NCBI RefSeq assembly: GCF_002920535.1 | Contig: NZ_PQSS01000007.1 | Span: 1-64,000 of the forward strand | Reading direction: 5' to 3' | DNA: 64,000 bases | Origin: Streptomyces sp. Ru71 | GTDB lineage: Bacteria > Actinomycetota > Actinomycetes > Streptomycetales > Streptomycetaceae | Shown: in pieces, positions 26,213 to 34,347 of the stretch | How positions within the stretch are numbered: position 1 is the stretch's first letter | Layout of the letters: each line of letters begins with the position of its first letter | Program-made: the position numbers and the translations under genes | Notes under the pieces: model-generated | Seen by the model: only the letters and a program-made list of their open reading frames with translations | Database searches by the model: none | What the model was told of the DNA's origin: nothing

Positions 26213-26497
26213 CTAGGCCCTGTCGTCTGGATCATCCCGGCGTCGCGGGGTCTGGCACGCTCCCCCGAGCTCTTCGAGCAGGGGGGACCCCCAGCGGCGT
26301 TGTCGTCGGTTGCCAACTCCCCCAAGCTCTTCGAGCAGGGGGCACCCCCACCGCGTTGTCGCCCTCCTCCGCCTTGCAGCTGCACGCTCCCCCACGCTCG
26401 AATCGAGCTCGCGCGGGGGCACCCCCATCGCCCCCGCTCGGCTCGGCCGAGAGGCGCCGTTTCTCACAGCCGGCCTGATCCAAACGACAGGGCCTAG
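26213..26497. mobile_element. MITE-like element with 28-base terminal inverted repeats
   Basis: The left end (26213-26240) reads CTAGGCCCTGTCGTCTGGAT and onward. The right end (26470-26497), reverse complemented, reads CTAGGCCCTGTCGTTTGGAT and onward, 25 of 28 positions matching. The 285-base interior has no gene but carries two copies of the dispersed palindrome-like element CTCTTCGAGCAGGGGG (near 26269 and 26327) and a related GCTCCCCC/CGGGGG motif. The ends begin with CTAG, itself a palindrome and possibly a target duplication. Its right edge supplies the stop codon of the iclR gene. A non-autonomous transposon remnant is the best reading; the transposase family is not identifiable here. 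Confidence 0.6.
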
Positions 26498-27252
26498 ATC
26501 GCCAGCGACAGCAGGACCGGCGCCGCGCTGCGGCCCAGCGCGTCCGCGGCCGTGCGCAGCCGGTGCGCGTGCTCCACCGGCATCGACAGCGCGAGGCACC
26601 CCACCGAGGAGCCCGCCGTGATCGGGACGGCCGCGCACACCGTGCCCACCGCGTACTCCTGCAGATCGAGCACGGGCACGGTGGGCGGCTGCGCCTCCAG
26701 GCGGGAGAGCAGCAGCTTGTCGCTGGTGATCGTGCGGGAGGTGAGGCGGGCCATCTTGTGCCGGGAGAGGTGGTCGCGGCGGCCGTTGTGGTCGAGCTGG
26801 GTCAGCAGGCTCTTGCCGACGGCGTGCGCGTGCGCGGACTCGCGGAAGTCGACCCACTCGTTGACCGGGGGAGCGCCCGGCCCGGCGGCGTACTGGGTGA
26901 TGCGCACCTCGCCGTCGACGTACCGGCTGATGTAGACGGCGGCCCGCACCGAGTCGCGCAGCCGGTCCAGGGTGCGCTGGAGGTGGGCCCGCAGCGCCTC
27001 CTCGCGGCCCTGGGCGGAGCCGAGCCGGGCCAGCGCGTCGCCGGTGACGTAGGCGCCGCCGGTGATCTGCTCGACGTATCCCTCACGGCGCAGCATCCGC
27101 AGCAGGGGAGTGAGCCGCTCGGTGGTCAGGCCGGTGCGGCGGGCTATCTGGGCGTCGGTGACGCCGGCGGCGTGTCGCGCCACGGTCTCCAGCACGCGCA
27201 GCGCGTCCTGTGCCGCGTGGTACGGCGCGGTCGGCTCGTTCATCAGCGCCAC
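26494..27252 (-). CDS. IclR-family transcriptional regulator
   Basis: 252 residues from GTG 27252, which has GGGGAG five bases upstream. The N-terminal winged helix (about 12-75: VTDAQIARRTGLTTERLTPL) is followed by an IclR effector domain (about 85-250). The stop codon is the TAG inside the terminal repeat of the MITE-like element, so the insertion defines the present C-terminus, although the last residues (APVLLSLAI) look close to a natural end. It lies directly downstream of the Ehu-type transporter operon, same strand, and is the natural candidate for its regulator. The effector is unknown. Confidence 0.88.
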   Translation of the reverse strand: MALMNEPTAPYHAAQDALRVLETVARHAAGVTDAQIARRTGLTTERLTPLLRMLRREGYVEQITGGAYVTGDALARLGSAQGREEALRAHLQRTLDRLRDSVRAAVYISRYVDGEVRITQYAAGPGAPPVNEWVDFRESAHAHAVGKSLLTQLDHNGRRDHLSRHKMARLTSRTITSDKLLLSRLEAQPPTVPVLDLQEYAVGTVCAAVPITAGSSVGCLALSMPVEHAHRLRTAADALGRSAAPVLLSLAI

Positions 27253-27300
27253 GGTGTCTCCCCTGCGGTCGCTTTCAGGCCGTGATCCGAAGCCCGGATC

Positions 27301-27337
27301 CCCTCCACGATAACGGGCAAGCGCCCTGCGTGGAGGG
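27301..27337. promoter_or_regulatory. Inverted repeat between the transporter operon and iclR
   Basis: CCCTCCACG (27301-27309) is repeated inverted as CGTGGAGGG (27329-27337), with an inner GGGC/GCCC pair. It lies about 50 bases upstream of the iclR start and 126 bases past the end of the ATPase gene. It could be an IclR operator for autoregulation or a terminator of the transporter operon; the sequence does not decide. Confidence 0.4.
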
Positions 27338-27462
27338 GGTGTTGGCGAGATTGAATCCCCGTCATCTGGGGCACTGAGCGTCTGGCATATGTCTCAGTCA
27401 TGCCCCGTGCCATAGACCTGGAGTGATGGCCCGTACACGCGCAGCGACCTAAGCGCCGGCCG

Positions 27463-28245
27463 TCACAGCACGGCGCTCAGGAACTCCCGCGTCCGCTCCT
27501 GCTCCGGGTCGTTGAAGATCTGCTCCGGCGGCCCCGCCTCCACGATCCGGCCCGCGTCGAACATCAGCACCTGGTCGGAGATGTCCCGAGCGAAGTTCAT
27601 CTCGTGGGTCACGCACAGCATGGTGATGTCGGTGGAGCGCGCGATGTCCCGCAGCAGGTCCAGCACGCCCGCGACCAGCTCCGGGTCCAGCGCCGAGGTC
27701 ACCTCGTCCAGCAGCAGCACCTTCGGCCGCATCGCCAGCGCCCGCGCGATCGCCACCCGCTGCTGCTGCCCGCCGGACAGCTGAGTCGGCCGCGCGTCGC
27801 ACTTGTCCGCCAGGCCCACCAGGTCCAGCAGCTCCCGCGCCCGCTGCTCCGCTTCGTCCTTGTCCAGGCCGAGCACGGTGACCGGCGCCTCGGTGAGGTT
27901 GCGCAGCACGGTCATGTTGGGGAACAGGTTGAACTGCTGGAAGACCATGCCGATCTTCTTGCGGACCTCCCGGCACTGCTTCTCGCTCGCCGGGAACAGC
28001 TGCTCCCCGTCGACGGTGATCGTGCCCGTGTCGGGCTTGGTCAGCGTCATCAGCAGTCTGAGGATCGTCGTCTTGCCGGAGCCGGACGGCCCGATCAGGG
28101 TGACGTGCTTGCCGGCGTCGACGGAGAAGTCCAGTTCGTCCAGGACGGTGTTGTCCCCGAACCGCTTGGTCACCTGCTCCAGGCGCACCAGCGGCGTCAG
28201 ATCGGCGGGCGTGGCGGTCGGCTGCTTGCTGGTGTCAACGGACAA
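27463..28245 (-). CDS. ehuA: ABC transporter ATP-binding protein, EhuA-like (polar amino acid family)
   Basis: 260 residues from TTG 28245, which has GGAG seven bases upstream and overlaps the permease stop; a longer frame to 28308 would run into the permease gene. Walker A GPSGSGKTT, signature LSGGQQQR, Walker B VLLLDEVTSALD and the switch His (VTHEMNF) are intact. The VTSALD form of Walker B is typical of polar amino acid importers such as GlnQ, HisP and EhuA. It is the last gene of a four-gene operon (binding protein, two permeases, ATPase). The ectoine assignment is by sequence impression only, and no ectoine catabolic genes are present. Confidence 0.8.
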   Translation of the reverse strand: MSVDTSKQPTATPADLTPLVRLEQVTKRFGDNTVLDELDFSVDAGKHVTLIGPSGSGKTTILRLLMTLTKPDTGTITVDGEQLFPASEKQCREVRKKIGMVFQQFNLFPNMTVLRNLTEAPVTVLGLDKDEAEQRARELLDLVGLADKCDARPTQLSGGQQQRVAIARALAMRPKVLLLDEVTSALDPELVAGVLDLLRDIARSTDITMLCVTHEMNFARDISDQVLMFDAGRIVEAGPPEQIFNDPEQERTREFLSAVL

Positions 28246-28885
28246 GGCGTCGCTCCAGGGTGCGTAGGAGAAGGGAGGCCAGATAGGAGATGACGATGAA
28301 GGCGACACCGATCACCGTCAGCGGCTCGGTGAACTGGAAGTGCTGCTGGGAGTACAGCCGCGCCTGGCCGAGCATCTCCAGCACGGTGATCACCATCAGC
28401 ATCGGCGTGTCCTTGAGCATGGAGATCACGTAGTTGCCCAGCGCGGGCACCACCCGGCGCACCGCCTGCGGCAGGATCACCGCCGTCCAGGTGCGCACCG
28501 GCGGCAGGCTCAGCGCGGTCGCCGCCTCCCACTGGCCCGGCGGCACCGCCTCGATGCCGGCCCGGTAGACCTGCATGGTGTACGTCGAGTAGTGCAGGCC
28601 GATCGCGACCACACCCGTGGTCAGCGCCGACATGGTCACCCCCCACTCGGGCAGCACATAGAAGAGGAAGAACAGCTGCACCAGCAGCGGGGTGTCCCGC
28701 ACGAACTCCGTGACCACCCCCACCGGCCAGCGCACCCAGCGCGTCGGCGCGCGCATCAGCAGCGCCCACACCAGGCCCAGCGCGAACGAGATCAGCGAGC
28801 CCAGCACCAGCGCCTGCAACGTCACCAGCAGGCCGTCCCAGAAGTGCGGCATGAAACCGCTGACGGCACTCCAGTCCCACTTCAC
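28235..28885 (-). CDS. ehuD: ABC transporter permease, EhuD-like
   Basis: 216 residues from GTG 28885, overlapping the previous permease stop. It is a His/Glu/Gln-type permease with about five hydrophobic segments and the family motif RDTPLLVQLFF near residue 62, plus the EAA loop (GQWEAATALSLPPVRTW) near 137. Works with the next permease as the channel of the importer. The substrate is not determined. Confidence 0.8.
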   Translation of the reverse strand: MKWDWSAVSGFMPHFWDGLLVTLQALVLGSLISFALGLVWALLMRAPTRWVRWPVGVVTEFVRDTPLLVQLFFLFYVLPEWGVTMSALTTGVVAIGLHYSTYTMQVYRAGIEAVPPGQWEAATALSLPPVRTWTAVILPQAVRRVVPALGNYVISMLKDTPMLMVITVLEMLGQARLYSQQHFQFTEPLTVIGVAFIVISYLASLLLRTLERRLVR

Positions 28886-29583
28886 GCGACACCAGCTCCC
28901 TCGGGCACCCGCACCGGATCGGTCTTCCGGGCCGGCGCCCTGCCGATCCCGGCCTTCAGCCGCCGCTCAAGGCCCCGCATCACCCGCGTGAGCAGGAAGG
29001 CGATCACGAAGTAGATCAGCAGGACGTACGAGTAGATCTCCGCGCTCTCCTGCAGCGCCAGGCGCACCAGGTTGCCGCTGAAGGCCAGGTCGCCCATGCC
29101 CATCACCGACACCAGCGCGGTGCCCTTGAGCAGCTCGATCAGCAGGTTGCTGAACGGCGGGATCATCTCCGGCACCGCCTGCGGCAGCAGGATCTTGCGC
29201 ATCCGCTGCCCCGGCGTGAACCCGAGCGCGATACCGCCCTCGCGCTGCGCCGGATCGACGGAGTTCAGCGCCCCGCGCACGATCTCCGCGCCGTACGCGC
29301 CGTAGGTCAGTCCGAGCGCCAGCGTGCCCGCCCACAGCGGCACCAGCTGCCAGCCGAAGGCCGGCGGCAGCACGAAGAACACCCAGAAGATCATCACCAG
29401 CGCCGAGGTGCCGCGGAACACCTCCGTGTAGAAGCCCGCGAGGAAGCGGACGATCCACAACCGGTGGGTGCGCGCGACGCCCACCGCGAACGACACCGCC
29501 GCGCCCAGCAGTGCGCTGAACACCAGCAGCTGGAGCGTGACCCACACGCCCCGCAGTACGAGTTCCCACAGTCCCGAGGTCAT
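28882..29583 (-). CDS. ehuC: ABC transporter permease, EhuC-like
   Basis: 233 residues from ATG 29583, overlapping the binding-protein stop as ATGA; the longer in-frame start at 29592 lies inside that gene. His/Glu/Gln-type permease: hydrophobic segments, FRGTSALVMIFWVFF motif near 57 and an EAA loop (AQREGGIALGFTPGQRM) near 125. The tail carries a basic cluster (RRLKAGIGRAPARKTD). Confidence 0.8.
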   Translation of the reverse strand: MTSGLWELVLRGVWVTLQLLVFSALLGAAVSFAVGVARTHRLWIVRFLAGFYTEVFRGTSALVMIFWVFFVLPPAFGWQLVPLWAGTLALGLTYGAYGAEIVRGALNSVDPAQREGGIALGFTPGQRMRKILLPQAVPEMIPPFSNLLIELLKGTALVSVMGMGDLAFSGNLVRLALQESAEIYSYVLLIYFVIAFLLTRVMRGLERRLKAGIGRAPARKTDPVRVPEGAGVA

Positions 29584-30494
29584 CCGCCGCACAGCTCCTT
29601 CGCGGTCAGATCGGTCATCTCGGCCTGCGTGAAGCCGAACGGCCGAAGGACGCGGAACAGTTCGCCGCTCCTCTTCAGCTTGTGCAGCTCCGCGTTGAAG
29701 GCGTCGCGCAGCTTCGTCTCGGTCGGCCGGAACGCGAACGCGCCGCCGTCGACGTGCGGCTTGCCCTTCACCAGCGGCGCGAACGGCTTGGTCGCCTCCG
29801 CCCTGGCCGACTTCTTCACCACCTCGCGGGTGGTCAGCGCGGTCCCCGCGAACACGTCGACGCGGCCGGCCTCCACCGCGTTCAGCCCCGCGACCTGGTC
29901 CGGGACGATCAGGATGTCGCTCTCCTTGTAGCCCGCCTCGACGGCGTACTGGATCTCCGCGTATCCCGTGCCGGTGGCGAACTTCGCCTTCTTCTCGACG
30001 ATGTCCCGATAGGTGTGCAGACCCTTGGGATTTCCCTTGCGGACGATGAAGGAATCGAGCATCTGATAGTCGGGATCGGCGAAGATCACCTGCGCGCAGC
30101 GCTCGGCATTGACATACATCCCGGCGGCCACGACATCGAACTGCTGGGAATTCAGCCCGGGTATGAGCGAGCCGAACTCGGTCGGCACGGGCTGCACCTT
30201 CTCCACCCCGAGCCGTTTGAAGATCACCTTGGCGAGTTCCGGCGCCTCACCGGTGAGTTCGCCGTTCTTGTCGATGTATCCGAAGGGAATCTCGCCGGCT
30301 ATTCCGAGCCGTACGACGCCCTGCGCGCGCAGCCGGTCGAGCAGGTCACCGCCCTGAGTCGTGGACGCGGTGGCCACCCGTGAGCAGCCCGCGGCGCCCA
30401 GCGCGCCGACCGCCGCCACCCCCGCGAGCAGCGACCGGCGAGTGGGTCCGGTTGTGTGTGCGCCATGTCGTGCATGACCGTGTGGTGGAGCCAT
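29580..30494 (-). CDS. ehuB: Amino-acid-type solute-binding lipoprotein, EhuB-like
   Basis: 304 residues from ATG 30494. The N-terminus is a Tat-type signal (TRRSLLAG) ending in a lipobox (GAAGCS), so it is exported folded and lipid-anchored. The rest is a bacterial extracellular solute-binding family 3 domain (LRLGIAGEIPFGYIDKNG-type start, one internal Cys near ERCAQ). It most resembles ectoine-binding proteins. It is transcribed divergently from the DUF3830 gene across only 47 bases. Because the ectoine degradation genes are missing, the ligand may be a different cyclic or modified amino acid. Confidence 0.8.
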   Translation of the reverse strand: MAPPHGHARHGAHTTGPTRRSLLAGVAAVGALGAAGCSRVATASTTQGGDLLDRLRAQGVVRLGIAGEIPFGYIDKNGELTGEAPELAKVIFKRLGVEKVQPVPTEFGSLIPGLNSQQFDVVAAGMYVNAERCAQVIFADPDYQMLDSFIVRKGNPKGLHTYRDIVEKKAKFATGTGYAEIQYAVEAGYKESDILIVPDQVAGLNAVEAGRVDVFAGTALTTREVVKKSARAEATKPFAPLVKGKPHVDGGAFAFRPTETKLRDAFNAELHKLKRSGELFRVLRPFGFTQAEMTDLTAKELCGG

Positions 30495-30541
30495 GGCGGC
30501 GCTGCTACCCAACTCCAAGCGATGCATGCACCATGGTTTTC

Positions 30542-31036
30542 ATGGCGGATCGCTACCTCGAAGTGTCCCTGGTCAAGCGTCAAATCCACTGCACGGCAAA
30601 GCTCCTGGACGACCGCGCCCCGCTCACCTGCGCCGCGGTGTGGGACGCCCTGCCGCTGTCCGGCGACGTCTACCACGCCAAATATGCGCGTAACGAGATC
30701 TACGCCCTTTTCCCGCCCTTCGCCGGGGCCGAACCACCCCTGGAAAACCCGACCGTCACCCCGATTCCGGGAGATCTCTGCTATTTCTCCTTCGCCGGCG
30801 CCGAACTGGGCACCCGGGCCTACGGCTACGACCGCGAGGTGCGCGCCGGGACCACCGTCGTCGACCTGGCCCTGTTCTACGAGCGCAACAACCTGCTGCT
30901 GAACGGCGACGTGGGCTGGGTGCCCGGGATCGTCTGGGGCCAGGTCGTGGACGGGCTGGACGCCATGGCCGAGGCCTGCAACGACCTGTGGCGCACGGGC
31001 GCGGCGGGGGAGAGCCTCAGCTTCCGGCGGCTGTGA
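30542..31036 (+). CDS. DUF3830 protein (cyclophilin-like fold)
   Basis: 164 residues from ATG 30542 (ATG 30533 is the alternative). Recognisable as DUF3830 by its pattern: a short strand-rich N-terminus, CAAVWDALPLSG, YARNEIYALFPPF and PGDLCYFSFAG. The family is predicted to have a cyclophilin-like fold and is repeatedly found beside amidases, Asp/Glu racemase relatives and amino acid transporters. Its biochemical role is unknown; a hydrolase or lactamase-like role has been suggested from context. Its end overlaps the convergent amidase gene by 20 bases. Confidence 0.75.
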   Translation: MADRYLEVSLVKRQIHCTAKLLDDRAPLTCAAVWDALPLSGDVYHAKYARNEIYALFPPFAGAEPPLENPTVTPIPGDLCYFSFAGAELGTRAYGYDREVRAGTTVVDLALFYERNNLLLNGDVGWVPGIVWGQVVDGLDAMAEACNDLWRTGAAGESLSFRRL

Positions 31037-32417
31037 GGCCCGCGGCGCCCGCCTCGTACAGGGCGTGCGCCGCCCGCAGCACCAGGTCGTCGCGGTGCCG
31101 GGCGGCCACGATCTGCAGACCCACCGGCAGCCCGTCCGCGTCCGCGCCGACCGGGACGGACGCCGCCGGCTGCTGCGTCAGGTTGAACGGGTAGGTGAAC
31201 GGCGTCCACCCCGTCCAGCGCTTCAGCCCCGAGCCGTGCGGCACCTCGGCGCCCGCCTCGAACGCCGTGAGCGGCAGGGTCGGGGTCAGCAGCAGGTCGT
31301 ACGACTCGTGGAAACGGCCCATGCGCCGGCCCAGGTCCATCCGGACATCCACCGCGGCGAGGTACTCCAGCGCCGACAGCCGGGCCCCGGCCGCGCAGAT
31401 CTCCCGCAGGCCGGGGTCCAGCAGCTCCCGCTGGTGCGGGCTCAGCCGCTGCACCACCCGGGCCGCGCCCGCGAACCACAGGGCGTGGAAGGCGTCCACC
31501 GGGTCGGCGACGTCCGGGTCGGTCTCCTCGACGTACGCGCCGAGCCCCGCGAGCCGCTCCGCCGCCCGCCGCACCGCCGCCGCGACCGCCGGCTCCACCG
31601 CGACCTGCCCGCCCAGCGACGGCGAGTACGCCACCCGCAGACCCCGCACCCCCGCGCCGAGCACCTCCGTGTACGACAGCCCGGCCGGGCCCAGCGCCGA
31701 CCAGTCCCGGGCGTCCGGCGTGCCGATCACGTCCAGCATCAGCGCCGCGTCCGCCGCGGTACGGGTCATCGGTCCCACGTGCGACAGCGTGCCGAACGCG
31801 CTCGCCGGGTACAGCGGCACCCGGCCGTACGTCGGTTTCAGGCCGAAGATCCCGCAGAACGCGGCCGGGATGCGGACACTGCCGCCGCCGTCCGTGCCCA
31901 GCGACAGCGGCCCCGCGCCGAGGGCCACCGCGGCCGCGCTGCCGCCGCTGGAGCCGCCCGCCGTGCGCGAGGAGCCGTACGGGTTGCGGGTGACACCGGA
32001 CAGCGGCGAGTCCGTCACGCCCTTCCAGCCGAACTCGGGCGTGGTCGTCTTGCCGACGAACACCGCGCCGTGCTCGCGCAGCCGGGCCACCGACGGGGCG
32101 TCCTCCGCCCACGGCCCCGCCGCCTCGATCGTGCGCGAGCCGCGCAGGGTGGGGTGGCCGCGCAGCAGCAGGATGTCCTTGACGGTCACCGGCACCCCGT
32201 CCAGCAGCCCGGCCGGCTCACCGCGCCGCCACCGCCCGGCCGACGCCCGCGCCTGCTCCAGGGCGTCCTCGGGCAGCAGCCGGACGAAGGCGTTCACGTC
32301 CGGCTGGACGCGCTCGGCCCGCTCCAGCACCGCGCGGGTCGCCTCCACCGGGTCGAACTCGCCCTTGCGATAGCCCTCGACCAGCTCGGTGGCGGTCAGC
32401 TCGGTGAGTTCCGTCAT
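31017..32417 (-). CDS. Amidase (amidase signature family)
   Basis: 466 residues. Amidase signature elements are complete: the Lys in VTVKDILL (about residue 80), the cis-Ser region GGSSGGSAAAVALG and the nucleophile Ser in TDGGGSVRIPAAFCG. The enzyme hydrolyses a carboxamide to acid and ammonia in the cytoplasm. It sits in the transporter/DUF3830 module, so it likely acts on the imported compound or a product of it. The amidase signature family is broad (including GatA and 6-aminohexanoate hydrolases), and the substrate cannot be read. Ends convergently with the DUF3830 gene. Confidence 0.88.
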   Translation of the reverse strand: MTELTELTATELVEGYRKGEFDPVEATRAVLERAERVQPDVNAFVRLLPEDALEQARASAGRWRRGEPAGLLDGVPVTVKDILLLRGHPTLRGSRTIEAAGPWAEDAPSVARLREHGAVFVGKTTTPEFGWKGVTDSPLSGVTRNPYGSSRTAGGSSGGSAAAVALGAGPLSLGTDGGGSVRIPAAFCGIFGLKPTYGRVPLYPASAFGTLSHVGPMTRTAADAALMLDVIGTPDARDWSALGPAGLSYTEVLGAGVRGLRVAYSPSLGGQVAVEPAVAAAVRRAAERLAGLGAYVEETDPDVADPVDAFHALWFAGAARVVQRLSPHQRELLDPGLREICAAGARLSALEYLAAVDVRMDLGRRMGRFHESYDLLLTPTLPLTAFEAGAEVPHGSGLKRWTGWTPFTYPFNLTQQPAASVPVGADADGLPVGLQIVAARHRDDLVLRAAHALYEAGAAGLTAAGS

Positions 32418-32434
32418 GCAGGCCTCCCAGGGTG

Positions 32435-33388
32435 TCAGTGACCGGGTACGTACCCGCGCTGCTTGTCGACCACGTTGAGCAGCGGCCGGCCCGCCGCCCA
32501 GCGCTCGTACAACTCCACGAACTGCTTGCCCAGTTCATCCCGCCAGCCGACCGTGTCCCCGCTCATGTGCGGGGAGACGATCAGGTCCCGCACCTGCCAC
32601 AGCGGGCTGTCGGCGGGCAGCGGTTCGTCGGCGAACACATCCAGCGCGGCCCCGGCGATCCAGCGCTTGGCCAGCGCCTCGGCGAGCGCCTCCTCGTCGA
32701 CCAGCGGCCCGCGGCCGACGTTGACGAAGCACGCCGACGGCTGCATCACCCCGAAGCGGCGCGCGTCGAACATGCCCCGCGTCTGCTCGGTCAGCGGGGC
32801 CGCCGCGATCACCCAGTCGGCGCGGGACAGCAGCCGGTCGAGGTCGTCGGGGCCGTACACGCCGGTGCGCGGGGTGCGGCCGACGAGCGCGGTGGTGACG
32901 CCGAGCGCCTTCAGCAGCCGGGCGATCGCCCGCCCGATCGGCCCGGAGCCGACCACGCACGCGCGCGTACCGGTCACCCGGCGCGACTCGCGGTGCCGCC
33001 ACTCCCGCTTCTGCTGGAACTCCAGGGTGCGCGGCAGGTCCTTGGCCATCGCCAGCACCAGGGCGGCGACGTACTCGGCGATCGGCTGGTCGAAGACGCC
33101 ACGGGCGTTGGTCACGACGGTGTCCGAGGCGGCGAGCTGCGGGCACATCAGGTGGTCCACGCCGGCGCTGGCGGTGTGCACCCAGCGCGGCCGCGGCCCC
33201 TCGCCCGGCCAGGCGTCCCGTACGGCGGTGGAGGTGAAGTCCCACACCAGCAGCACATCGGCGTCGGGCAGCCGCTCGGCGAGACCTGCGGCGTCGGTGT
33301 GCACGATCCGCGCCCGGCCGGTCAGGCGGCCCAGCCGGGGCGGGGGATCGGCGTCGAGGACGAGGAGCGTGGGCGGTGCGCTGGTCAT
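32435..33388 (-). CDS. D-isomer-specific 2-hydroxyacid dehydrogenase
   Basis: 317 residues from ATG 33388. The Rossmann motif is GSGPIG (near residue 146), followed by the catalytic Arg/Glu/His set: Arg in NVGRGPLVD, Glu in FADEPLP and His in SPHMSG. It interconverts a 2-keto acid and a D-2-hydroxy acid with NAD(P)H. The gene lies 17 bases upstream of the amidase gene on the same strand, so the two are co-transcribed. Within the module it may reduce the keto acid released by the upstream steps. Exact substrate unknown. Confidence 0.87.
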   Translation of the reverse strand: MTSAPPTLLVLDADPPPRLGRLTGRARIVHTDAAGLAERLPDADVLLVWDFTSTAVRDAWPGEGPRPRWVHTASAGVDHLMCPQLAASDTVVTNARGVFDQPIAEYVAALVLAMAKDLPRTLEFQQKREWRHRESRRVTGTRACVVGSGPIGRAIARLLKALGVTTALVGRTPRTGVYGPDDLDRLLSRADWVIAAAPLTEQTRGMFDARRFGVMQPSACFVNVGRGPLVDEEALAEALAKRWIAGAALDVFADEPLPADSPLWQVRDLIVSPHMSGDTVGWRDELGKQFVELYERWAAGRPLLNVVDKQRGYVPGH

Positions 33389-33537
33389 GCAGGGGCCGTT
33401 TCTCCGGGACCGGGCGAGATGATCTGGCGTCTGACATGCACGGATTGACCACGCTCGCACCGGAACCTACCGTCGTCAACAGGGCCGCGCGTACGATCCG
33501 TTGCCCTGTCGTCTCCCACCGTGAGGCGGTGCCCTTT

Positions 33538-34347
33538 ATGGAGGCCATGTTCCTGGGCGGCCCCCGCCCGCAGCGCGGTGTCGGCGTCGTCGCGCCCTTC
33601 GACTTCGCGCTCGACCGTGAGCTGTGGCGCTGGACGCCGGACGAGGTGTCGCTGCACCTGACCCGCACCCCGTACGTACCGGTCGAGGTCAGCCTGGATC
33701 TCGCCCGGCTGGTCAGCGAGCACGAGACGCTCTCCGACGCCGTGCGCACCCTGATCGCCGTACAGCCGGAGGTCGTCGCCTACGCCTGCACCTCCGGCAG
33801 CTTCGTCGGCGGGATCGCCGGGGAGCGCGCGATGTGCGAGGCGATGGACGCGGCGGGCGCGGTGCCCTCCGTGACGACCTCCGGGGCGCTGCTGGAGGCC
33901 CTGGCCGAGCTGGGCGTACGGCGGGTGGCGCTGGTGACGCCGTACACGGTGTCGGTGACGCGCTCGCTGCGGGCGTACGTCGCGCAGGCCGGGGTCGTGG
34001 TCACCGGGTGCGTGTACATGGGGCTGACCCGGCACATCTGGAAGGTGCCGTACCGGGACGTGGTCGAGATGGCCCGGCGGGCGGTGGGGACACCGGGCGC
34101 GGCCGGCGGTGCGCAGGCGCTGTTCCTCTCCTGCACCAACCTGCCGACGTACGACGTGATCCCGCAGCTGGAGGCGGAACTGCGCATCCCGGTGATCTCG
34201 GCCAACCAAGTGACGATGTGGGCGGCGCTGCGTCGGCTGGGTACCCGCGCGGTAGGGCCGTACCAGGCGCTGATCGACATGTCGGCGCGCGCGTGGCCCC
34301 CCGTACTGCCGGACGAACCGCAGGAACAGCAGGAAGGGCGAACATGA
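33538..34347 (+). CDS. Maleate isomerase / Asp-Glu racemase superfamily protein, both cysteines present
   Basis: 269 residues from ATG 33538; in-frame starts further upstream overlap the divergent dehydrogenase and lack family similarity. The two catalytic-type cysteines sit in AYACTSGSF (about residue 86) and FLSCTNLPT (about 202), the arrangement of maleate cis-trans isomerases and related Asp/Glu racemases. Such enzymes isomerise or racemise a dicarboxylate through a Cys adduct. It overlaps the next, paralogous gene by four bases. Its context suggests isomerisation of an intermediate made by the amidase, but the substrate is unknown. Confidence 0.82.
   Translation: MEAMFLGGPRPQRGVGVVAPFDFALDRELWRWTPDEVSLHLTRTPYVPVEVSLDLARLVSEHETLSDAVRTLIAVQPEVVAYACTSGSFVGGIAGERAMCEAMDAAGAVPSVTTSGALLEALAELGVRRVALVTPYTVSVTRSLRAYVAQAGVVVTGCVYMGLTRHIWKVPYRDVVEMARRAVGTPGAAGGAQALFLSCTNLPTYDVIPQLEAELRIPVISANQVTMWAALRRLGTRAVGPYQALIDMSARAWPPVLPDEPQEQQEGRT

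Noticed and set aside
26105..26213. Integration site of a genomic island at tRNA-Lys copy 2
   Set aside because: No integrase gene and no second copy of the tRNA 3' end at a distance; flanking genes look native.
27463..30494. Complete ectoine uptake and degradation cluster
   Set aside because: The importer is similar, but ectoine hydrolase, deacetylase and the other eut genes are absent from the neighbourhood.
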